Of a stretch of DNA of 64,000 nucleotides, positions 41,210 to 51,600 are shown in pieces. Below the pieces are notes generated by a model. The model searched no databases and was not told the origin of the DNA. It saw only the letters and a program-made list of their open reading frames with translations. This stretch comes from Stichopus chloronotus. Lineage: Eukaryota; Echinodermata; Holothuroidea; Aspidochirotida; Stichopodidae. Numbering within the stretch: the first letter of the stretch is position 1; each line of letters opens with the position of its first letter. The DNA is taken from the NCBI GenBank assembly GCA_021234535.1, contig CM037838.1, forward strand, positions 28,621,969 through 28,685,968, in the 5' to 3' direction. The translations under genes and the position numbers were made by a program.

Positions 41210-41875
41210 TGTGATGCGTGAATATACTGCAGCTATGACTGATGTTTTTTTTTTTACATTGGTATCTATTACGTGGGTCTCTGGCTGTATTATGACGTGT
41301 GTCTCCGACTTGAGTTTTACCTATGACGTGTTTTTCTCACTTTGATGTCTATGACAGGTGTCTCTGCTTTTAGTAGGTATGACGTGTCTCCCTGACTTTG
41401 CTAACTATGACTATGGTGTCCCTGTCTTTAGTAGCTAATGACGTGTGTCTCTGACTTAAATATGTACAGTATGACGGGAGTCCCTAACTGTGATATCTAT
41501 GACTGGTGTCTCTGACTTTGATATCTATCAAGGGTATCTCTGACTTTAGTAGCTATGACTATGGTGTCTCTGTCTTTAGTAGCTAATGACGTGTGTCTTT
41601 GATTTTCATATCTATGACGTGTGTCTCTGACTTTGATATATATAATAAGTGTCTCTGACTTTGGTAGCTATGACTATATGGTCCCTCTGACTTTGGTAGC
41701 TAATGACGTGTGTCTCTGACTTTTATATCTTTGACGAGCGTCTTTGACTTTAATATCTGTGACGGATGTCTCTGACGTTGTTAGCTATGGCTGGTGTCTT
41801 TGACTTCGGTAGTTATGAGGTTCATCTCTGACAGGTGTCTCTGGCTTTGTTAGTTTTGATATGTGTCTCTGTACT
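41210..41875 (+). repeat. Minisatellite, about 30-bp degenerate unit, TGACGTGTGTCTCTGAC core
   Basis: About 20 imperfect copies of a unit of the form TATGACGTG-TGTCTCTGACTTT-GATATC. The phrase CTCTGACTTT recurs throughout, alternating with TAGTAGCTA or GATATCTA spacers. At least six copies keep TGACGTG. Confidence 0.9.
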
Positions 41876-42002
41876 ACACGTTTGTTTACATTCTGTTGTT
41901 GCAACAAGGTGATTACTGATTAGAATCCAGTCATTATGGGCTACCATATTACGAAAGAAGCGGCAGGGGCTGAATAAAGTGGTTACATTCCTTCTCCTTT
42001 TT

Positions 42003-42870
42003 GATTCCTTGCCGAAGGCAGAAGGAACCTATGCGATGGTGATGTCGTGTGTGTGTGTGTATGTATGTGAAGCTTTGATTGTAAACACGATATCTCAAAA
42101 AGCGTAAACATGGCTGACCGCATACTTTGTGTGTGGGTAGGTCATATTGAGTAGATGATCCCGATTGTTTTTGGTGAATTTCATAAGATATTTATCTGAG
42201 GTAATTAGACCTATGACCTCCATCAAAAACAATGGAGATCATCTACTCAGTATGACCAACCCACACACCAAGTATGATGTCAGTGAAGGTTATCTTTCTT
42301 GAGATATTGCGTTTACAAGGTTTTCACAAAGGTCATTTGGTCACCAGAGGTCACACTGTGAAAACCTTGAAAAACACAATACCTCAAGAAAGGTAATGTT
42401 GACTGATCTCATACTCATTGCGTGGATTGGTCATACTGAGTGGATGATCTCTATTATTCTTAGTGGAGGTCAAAGGTCAATTGCGGTCTCAAGAGGTAAA
42501 ATTGTGAAAACATCTTAAAAACGATATCTCAAGAAGGAGAAGCTTGACTGACCTCATACTTGACATGTGGTTGGTCATTCTTAACAAATGGTCCTCGTTG
42601 TTTTTGGTGGAGGTCGAAGGCCACCAGAGGTCAAACTGTGAAAACGTTGTAAAAACAATATCACCAGAAAGGTGAACTCGCCTGATCTCATTCGTGAAGC
42701 TTTGGTTGGCCATGGGAAGTAGATGATCCCCATTGTTAAGTTGGAGGTCAAAGGTCATTTTAGGTCAACAGCTGTCAAGCTGTGAAAACTTTGTAAAAAC
42801 AATGTCTCCAGAAATGTAACCTGGACTGATATCATACTTTGAGGGTTAGTTGGCCATAATGTGCTGTGTG
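42003..42870 (+). repeat. Composite repeat: hairpin, GT array, then about 150-bp repeat units
   Basis: A hairpin (TTCCTTGCC...GGCAGAAGGAA) and CTATGCG are followed by a GT array (42049-42064) and four to five diverged units of about 150 bp. Each unit holds TCTCAAGAAAG-, GACTGATCTCATACT-, GGTCATACTGAGT- and GAGGTCAAAGGTCA-type words. The second unit (about 42213-42325) is inverted relative to the first; the rest are direct. Confidence 0.85.
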
Positions 42871-44601
42871 CCCGGGGCTACTAATTCCAGTTTCCGGCTT
42901 CCACATCGTCACTGGAAAGCTTGAAACTTATGCATTAATATCAATCACAAATGATGCCTGCCTCCTGAAAACTTTTGTACGCCGAAATAATGTAAAATCC
43001 CTTTTCGTACGTGGCATGTTCTCCGGGACCCGTACACCGGCTTGTTTCTATTTTTGGAGAGTACTACTTTTTACAATGGGGATTTTCGTATTAATATTCC
43101 CACCTGTCACGGAATTTGAGAAAGATTAGAAGCAAGTCTGATTTTGATGTTTTTTGGAGAAAATAGTGTCATTGGCTTACTGGGTAAAAGCACCGTAGAA
43201 GTAACATTGCCTCGATAAGTGGGTAACGTTTCCTTGAATGCTCGAAAACGTCCTTTGAAACAGCATTACGAATAGTGCCGTTATTTCACCAAATTTCTTC
43301 ATAAACACAAATAGGTTGAAGTGTCCTCCGAAGGAAATATTTTTAGGAGATTTTATATTCCTTTCATTCTGGGGGTTCTAGAACACTATTGTGTAGAAAT
43401 CTCAAGTTCCAACAAACCACCATCTTATTGACCATTATCAGTACTGCATTAAAGCTGTACCTTCTTTGCAATCAAGGAACATATGAGTTATCACAATTAC
43501 CACATGTTAACATGAAACCTGTGCACAATGTAGATAATTATGTCAAGATTTCAAACCAATATTTGGTCAGCAAGGAATCACTAAGGCCCTTTGGCTTTTC
43601 TGATTAAATGTCGAGGTACAGGTACATTTAAAAATGCGGCCTTTATTAATGCTCTTCAAATACACATAATTTAACAAGTCGTCTTTTACAACAAATTCTT
43701 TGAAGCTCTTCAAATATTTACCACCAACCCCATGGATGCATGAAAGTTTACATTAATCATTATTGACAAAGATTAAAAGACTTGTTTTTGAAGTTATATA
43801 GGGACATGTATATACATTCTCAACCTTTTCGGGGTTAGACGATTTGCAATTAACGAACGAAGGATAAGTTGATGTAATAGCAGTGCGTATAAGTCTCCTG
43901 AGGTCACGTGGTGACCATGTCAAATCGGATTTCATAATCAGTAAACTTTCCTAGCTATGAACATCCTATGATTGTACAGGGCAAATCATCGGATACTAAT
44001 AATATGGTTCGTTCAAACGTCAATGGAGCATAGGTACTTGTGTAATACATCTTACATAACTTTTTTGCACTTTCTGTCTCCAAATAGAGTAGAAACATAC
44101 CTCTTTTAACAGGTTTGTGGTAGGAAAATGATCTGCCAATTGTAAATTCTGTTAGAAAGTGCCCAAGCACGAGAAAAAAAACGTTATTTTTTTATTTAAA
44201 TTTTTCTTATGTTGACGCCAGCGAAATAATACTCATGAGTGTATAATATGTATTTTACAAGTAGTCATGCTCCTTTAAAGGCAGTCGTGTGGTTTAGGCC
44301 TATGTGGTTAATATTTATGTTGTTTTCATATACGATGATATTTCGGGAGGGGCTACAATGTTCTCGATAATTGTTAAAAAATGAGTAAATAGAACATATG
44401 TAATGAAGGGCCAGACACGGCAACTAAAGAAATAGGGGATAAAGGGATGAAATGAACAACTTTTTTTTACTAAAATTGATTTCTTTGGTGGGATGTCTTT
44501 AGAGATGATGACGTCTGCTCATCTGGATCAACTAACTTGGAATTTAAAAGTAAAAAACCACGATTGTATCGAATATATAAACTTTTCAAAGATTTTCATT
44601 T

Positions 44602-44656
44602 TTTTTTCCTTCCTTAATTTTGTTTTCAAGAGGAGGGCGCTCACCTCCCCCGTGAG
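44602..44656 (+). promoter_or_regulatory. Splice acceptor and leader upstream of the MFSD6-like start codon
   Basis: A T-rich tract ends in TTTGTTTTCAAG at 44630 and is followed by 26 bases before the ATG. The ATG exon therefore probably begins at 44631 and an upstream 5' UTR (or short coding) exon and the promoter lie farther left. I could not locate that exon. The frame is open from 44633 through the ATG. Confidence 0.55.
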
Positions 44657-45681
44657 ATGGGGATGAAGAGATACGCCTCGATCCAAACAGAGGGGGTTAA
44701 CTTGAACCTCAATTCCAGACGGAATCGAATCCTGACGGCCTACTCTGAATTCATCGAATCCTTAGAGGAGGACCCGGAGGAGAAGAACGAAGAAGGGAAC
44801 CTGCTCGACCACGAGGACGGGTTCGACGATGAGGGATATGGGTACGGAAGGGCAGACCGGTGGTACAATACCGGAATCTGCGGTAAAGTGTGCTCCTGTA
44901 TGCGGTATTTTTGTTCCGTTGACGAATCTACCATTCCTTTCAAACTGCTTTACATATTCACCCGAGGTGGTTACGCGGCGATCACAACCTACCTGACAGT
45001 TTACTTCACCCAGATTGGTATATCTCCTACCGATGTCGGTAAAATTCAATTTGTTCCCCATCTCCTGACGGCCCTGGTCACGGTGATGGCGGGTTTCTTC
45101 GCAGACGCTCTCCTCGGTAACATAGTCCTCCTTTTGGTGGCGGTGACCCTTTGGGGAAGTTTGACCCTCGGTATTGGCCTCGTCCCGCCACCGAAGTTTG
45201 CCGATTGTCTGACGGCGTTGATGCAACTCGCGAGGGTGATCGATACGGGCTCGGAAGAAGATGGATTCCCCAAACCCTGTAATCTAGGGAATATTAATCT
45301 CACCACAGAACAGACGCACCACTGGGGCAGCATACTGAGACTTCCAGTAACCTCCTGGAGTAACGAGCTCGAGATTTGCTATCCCGGAGACCACTTCTCC
45401 TCCCTGACCAAACAGGAATCTACGGACCCTTCCAAGCTTCCGAGTTACGGGGTCGTCTTCACGACATCTCAGCAAACCGAGATCGCGAGGGGTTGGATGT
45501 ACGACGAAGAGAGCTTGGTGCAGGCTTTTACGGTGGTGTTCGTGTTAGTCGCGGCTGGAACGATGATGCAACAGGTGATATTGACGTTAACTGACGGAGT
45601 CACTCTCAGCAAACTCGGCAGAGAGAGGCGGCACGAGTATGGCCTACAGAGATCAACCGGTACTGCTGGCTTTGCTGCTTG
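44657..45681 (+). CDS. MFSD6-like gene, coding exon 1
   Basis: Codes residues 1-341 plus two bases of codon 342. It carries the acidic N-terminal tail, three probable membrane segments (about 94-118, 130-150, 155-176), the large loop and a fourth segment (about 285-308). The donor is TTG|GTGAGT at 45682. The open frame itself runs on to a stop at 45683-45685, which lies in the intron. The exon is clearly richer in G+C than its flanks, and long antisense open frames here are shadows of it. Confidence 0.93.
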
Positions 45682-48600
45682 GTGAGTAAAAAAAAACACA
45701 CGACAATAAACGTTTTGGTTAATCTTTACTGAGTCCGGGAAGGGACATGAGGAAATATTTTGTTTCAGGATTTTCTCGAGATCAAAGATAAAAAGATCAC
45801 TAGATAATTACTTCGAGATAATTATTATCTCGAGATATTTCATTACCTCCAAACCTCGCGATGTTAGTAGTATCTCGAGATATTCTATTTATCTCGAGAC
45901 AAGTTATTACCTCTGGATAAATATCTAGAGAACTTTGCATTATTTCGAGACTTTCTAAGGCTTAGATTTGCTTTTTTTCAAAACTGTTCCATAACTGTTC
46001 AAAGTGAGCAGTGCATTTGGATTTGCCAATGTCTTAACACTTCAGTTACGCAAAAGAACATTCATTTTAACATATAGTTAGTGTCATCATAGTGTTAGAC
46101 ATATCACACACCGATTATCATACTTTTACGATCTACCACAGCTAAATTGTCAGCCTCTTTTCCAAAAGATTCCACAAATACTATTCATCCAGCAACAATG
46201 TTATCAGAACATGACGTTTGTAAATATCTTCTGTGAGACTCTAAGTGAAATAGTAATTTTCATCGTTCATATTAAAGTTATTTGATAATGTAAGGAATGT
46301 ATTTTAGCTTCTTAAAACATACGCGCATACCCTCGTGTTGGGTAAAATAGTTGCACTGAAATGCAAGGCATGCACATGTATGGATTGTACACTGTGCTTG
46401 CTTATTATTTGTTTGTATTCTTTAGCACTTTATCACACTTTTCAGTCCTAGGTGTTCTGATAATTCGGTCCAAATAGTCAAAATCTTAGTCAAAAAATGG
46501 CTCAACAGTTTGGTCAAATCCGGCGAAAGTTCATCGTTGCGTTTTTTGGTCAATGAACTTTTGTTTACCTTCCAGACAAAACAAGAAACAAAAAAAAAAA
46601 ACACATTTATAAAGTGGCACATAATCACCGGAGAGAGGAGGAGAGAGTGTGAATTTTACTTCATCATTCTAATCAGAATCAGCTCACCGGGCATGCATCA
46701 CTAAATTTCGAGGCAAGCACTCAACAGCAAGGACCACCGTCCTTGGTGAGAGTTTCAAAGAGTTACAATGTCTGTGGCAAAGTAATTAAATACACTCAAA
46801 TTTTATGGATTTACAGCGCTGTCATAGTTGCATACATCCTACGAATCACAGAAGTACATCGATACATTTGCCTTATACCAATCACTGTCCAGGACTACTA
46901 TCCCGCCATGCTGTTTCATATTGTTGCTTCGTGTTGCTCAATCGCACTGGTCATCGCTCTGTGCTTCTCAGGATGTCAGGTTAGTCTTTTTAAACTGTCT
47001 ATACAATTTGCAAAGGTACACTTATTCAATCTGCATGTAGTTACTGAATTTTATTAATGATGTACGTAAACAATACCTGTACCTACAAATTAATGACAGA
47101 CCTAATTAATGACAGACGTAACTGCTGACCTCCAAACTTACCTATCTAAATACCTTACCGATCTACCATACCTTATCTAACCATCTATCTGAAGACCTCA
47201 TTTATCTACGTACATTATTTCTTATGTATCCAAACACCTTTCTAGATACCTCGTCAATCTACCAACCTCAGTATACTTTCCTGTCCCTCTCTATCTCACA
47301 GTCTTACTCCCTATCTTCATGTACCCTAAATCAACCATGTTGTCAGTTTCTTACCTCCCTATATATATACCTACTTCCCTAACTACCCATTTAATTGATA
47401 CCTACCTGGATGAATGGACGGACCGCTGAGAGGATGTGATGAACAGGATGACAAACAGACAGACTTTTGAACATTAACACAGACATGCAAAAGATGTTCA
47501 TGCGTTGCAACGTTGACTTAACTATGTTACTTTTTCTGATAAACAAAATAGATCCTAAGTTCATACATGACACATGACACGTACATAGCAAATTTATCAG
47601 TGTATCTCCTCGTAGCAATTATATGAATTGTTTTATTGTCTATTTCAAATTTTTGCAGCGAAATACTGAGAAGTCAACTTTCAATGCTCGCGACCTGCTA
47701 GTGATTTTCAAAAGAGGGAGTTTTTTTCCTATAGTCCTGACGGCTTTCTTTCTGTTCGTCTGTGAAGGGCTTGTACAACCTTACTTAATCTGGCATATTC
47801 AATATATAGGTATGAAAATCAAATGCAAATAAGTACCAATACGGTTTGTATTCAGTGTATTCATACTTTTTTTTTGTATTTTTTGGAACGGGATTGAGAA
47901 GACTTTACGTGTATGCGTTGATGCATGTTTGATGAAGTATCGATAATAAAACGTACTATAGTGACACACTTGCAGGATATGCAGTTTAAAACTAAATTTA
48001 GCGCGCAGGTCCTGAACATGAAAGAAACACTCTCCTCTTGAGGACCAAAGAGGATTCTTATCGTATTCATATGCATATTATTTTTAATCCATCCTTTGCA
48101 AATTATCTTTTCATCATCTGGTAATAGCTCCATGTTTTTGTATCAAAATCTGAATTTACATTTTTTTTTTCTTTTGAATTTTCCATATCAAGATGCATTT
48201 GCAGATTTAATTCTTGTTTCTTTAACTTACGAATCTTCCAGGAAAAAGTTTTCCCTTGAGAAACAGCTACCTTGCGATTGTTTCACTTTTGAAATTCCTC
48301 TTTTTGTTACCAGCATTATATAAACCCATGTCAGCATTACATAAATCACACATGTATAGATAGACTGACGAAACTTCCAAATTGGTGTGACCCAAGCACT
48401 TTACATATCAATTGAAATGAATGGACCAATCAAACACAGAGGAATGGGGGTATCAAAGTTCCTTTTCTTTGTTGATGAGTGTCTACAGTATAGGTTAGGC
48501 CTATTTATCAGTGTCTCCCTAAATACTTTGTTTCCTTATCGTGCAGTAGTTGAGAGACCATTTATTATGTGGAATCGTCAAAATGAAGCATTTTCAGCAC

Positions 48601-51600
48601 AAAAAGAAAATGGACTGTCTCACTTTGAAACTTTGTGAGAACAGAACGTACTTATTGGCATGAACAAGATTTGAGCTAATCAGCGATAGTGATTAGTGTT
48701 TAGGTTTGGGCGATTGGTAGCAGTTATTGTTCCGTATTTGATGAATGCATTCAAACTTGCCTAAACGTAGTTGATTTCGTCCGTTACTTTCTTACCGCCA
48801 ATTGTTGGTGTTGGTTGGTTCTTTGGTTGGTTCATTTGTTCATTCTAACATGTATTATACATATTTTTTTTAAAGGTGGCACAACTGCAACGATTAGTTG
48901 GGCAATCGCATCTATGGGCATGGCTGAATTAATAATGGCATTTGCGACTGGGCGGTTAATTCTTCGATTCGGTTATTCGCCGTTACTTTGTGTCGGTGTA
49001 GGTGTTTACTTCGTTCGTTATCTCGTGTACGCCCTCCTTAGTAACACTGCCACAGTTTACGTTGCTGAGGTATTGCACGGTGAGTAATACTTTACCTTCT
49101 GGTTTATAGAACGCATAAAGGAATATACGACCCATGATGATGATGATGGTGATGATGGTGATGATGGTGATGATGGTGATGATGGTGATGATGGTGATGA
49201 TGATGATGATTATGTAATTTCTAACGTTGCTGTGACAAAATGAACGTCAATATTCCGAAGCTATGACCTATAGTTTTGGTACAATGATATAAAATTTCTG
49301 TAGAATGACCTAGGACTCTACTTTCGATAACAAGTTACATCATTATCATAAACAGTGATTATTTTTGTTTTTCATACTGTCTTCCCAACAACGTAGGCTA
49401 CTATCTTATATTAGTTTGATTCGTCCGATCTCATTGTAAATAGTCCTATCCCACGGAATTAATGCCTCTCAAGAAGCCTTTATTCAGATGAGGAAATTTC
49501 ACCAAGTTAGGATCGTATACACCGTCCATCAAATGATGTTTTTAAATTATCGACAACCATTAACCAAAAAAAGGCTTTTAGCAGAAGTACCTCCCAGATC
49601 ACTGGAAGAGGCACTTCCCAGGTGGTTTAAGGCCAATAATTGTTGACCTATACTGCATAAGAATAGGGAGAATATAGGCAATATCATACAACCGTTGAAA
49701 ACAAAAAATATGATCATGGGAGTTGGCTTCTTCTTCCTGCCCCGGTTACCCGTCTGAGCCAGATACAGGCGGATTTAAAGATGAAAGGGACAGCTGAAGG
49801 GGTAAATGGAAGGTAACGAAAAATGCAAGCTAGAGTACTTTTAGAGCCCTTTGAATTCAAGAAAGTATTTCAGTCTTCCTCAGGAGAAGTCACATTTTGG
49901 AAAAATTTTTGTAGATAAAAGCGTCCAGTAATGTTAGGAGAAGAGTTTTCCATCTCATTAATTCCTTAAAGTGAGATAACAGTCAAGATTTTTTTTTGTT
50001 TCGGGTGCCATTTGGCTGGCCATTCAAGTTCGAATGATGGATTTCTTTACATTCGAAAATAAACCTATCGTTGAAGATGGAGGTGTTATCCATTAAGATA
50101 CACTGTAAAAAATGCCTGTAAATTTACAGAAAATAAAACAAAGAAATAAATAAGAATCACAGACATTGTCTGGACACTAATTACCAGAACATTTCTGTAT
50201 TCCTTTTGTATTTCTTTACTTTCTGTAAATTTACATTTTACAACTCACATTTTTAACAGTGTAGTCCTATCAAGGCAATTATTTCATATGATAGTAACGC
50301 TTAAAATCGAACTTCAACAATAAAAATTTAATGAATTTTACTTTTCTTTCCTTTTTTTGTTGTTTATGAGCGTGGACTGACGCTCAGATTTGACATTGAG
50401 ACCACATATGTCGCCTACATGAACAAGCTTTATATATATTGATGACATAGGTACATCATAACTATATATGCTTCCCACAATGCACTCATACATTGTTACA
50501 CTGCAGTCACAGAGTTTATTACGGTTCTCATTACTATGCACGTAATATTCAAATTGTACATGACTTATGCGATATAGAAATATCCTACCAGCAAACGGCA
50601 TATAGCGTAGATGTAATTACAAAATCAATATGTGAACGTAATAGGGCATCCGGAGTATTAAGGAATATTTACAACTCATTGATGTAGCCTACGGAAAGAG
50701 ATTCAATCGCAGTCAGGCTATGACAGATAGATACAGGGTGGATTGAGGTGGGGGGGGGGGGGTGGTTGACTAAATATAGAGTAAACTCGGGAAAGTTGCA
50801 TTTTTTAACAACTGACAAAAAATTATTCACTCTTGCACATCTTAGTGTTCTCCTTTATCCTTAACATTGCACTTTTCAAAATGTCTAAGAGATTGCTTAA
50901 CAAATTCTTTGGGTAATATCTATCAATCTGCATTTTGATGGTAACTGTGGTAGAAGTCATGCAGTAAAATTATTTTAGCATAAACTTAACGAAGTTACTC
51001 TACTGTGATACATTACATGGCGCAGTTTAATTCAATAAGTCATGTATTGGTTGACACAGGAATGCGCCAAAACAGTGTAGATCTTGCTTTCAGGACCAAA
51101 AAAAGAAATATCTACCGCACAATTCGTTTTTCTTGAAAAGTCTAATCAAAGGCCATAAAAGAATATTCATAGATTCTAGTGAAAATAGCAAGTGATCGTA
51201 AAATGTGGGAGTTGCCATGGGATTAATTCTTTCTTTCAAATACATTGTATCAATACTTCATGGTATATATTTGCACATACGTTTGCTATATTAAACGGGC
51301 TCGTTCTTTCAACAAAGCCATCTGTTAGTCGTTAGGTTTTCAATCATCATAATTAATCACGTGATGCACATTCCAATGTATATACAGTTACACAAAATCT
51401 ACCTAGCACTACCTAGCACCTAGTAATATTGCAAAGAACATCACACATGCATCAGTCATAAAAGAAATTCGGTTCATGGTATAAGCGGAATATACAGTAC
51501 TACTCAACAACGAGTATGACAGAAAGCCGTTGACCGAGTGACCCATTTACTGACCTGCTATATAGTTCTCGAACATTTTCTCTTAACCATAGAGCCTTGT

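Noticed and set aside
41210..41875. Regular repeats considered as a CRISPR array
   Set aside because: Both 'repeat' and 'spacer' parts are variants of the same unit, lengths vary, there are no cas genes, and the context is animal DNA.
44762..45226. 154-codon minus-strand frame
   Set aside because: Shadow of MFSD6-like exon 1; the plus frame has membrane helices and family motifs.
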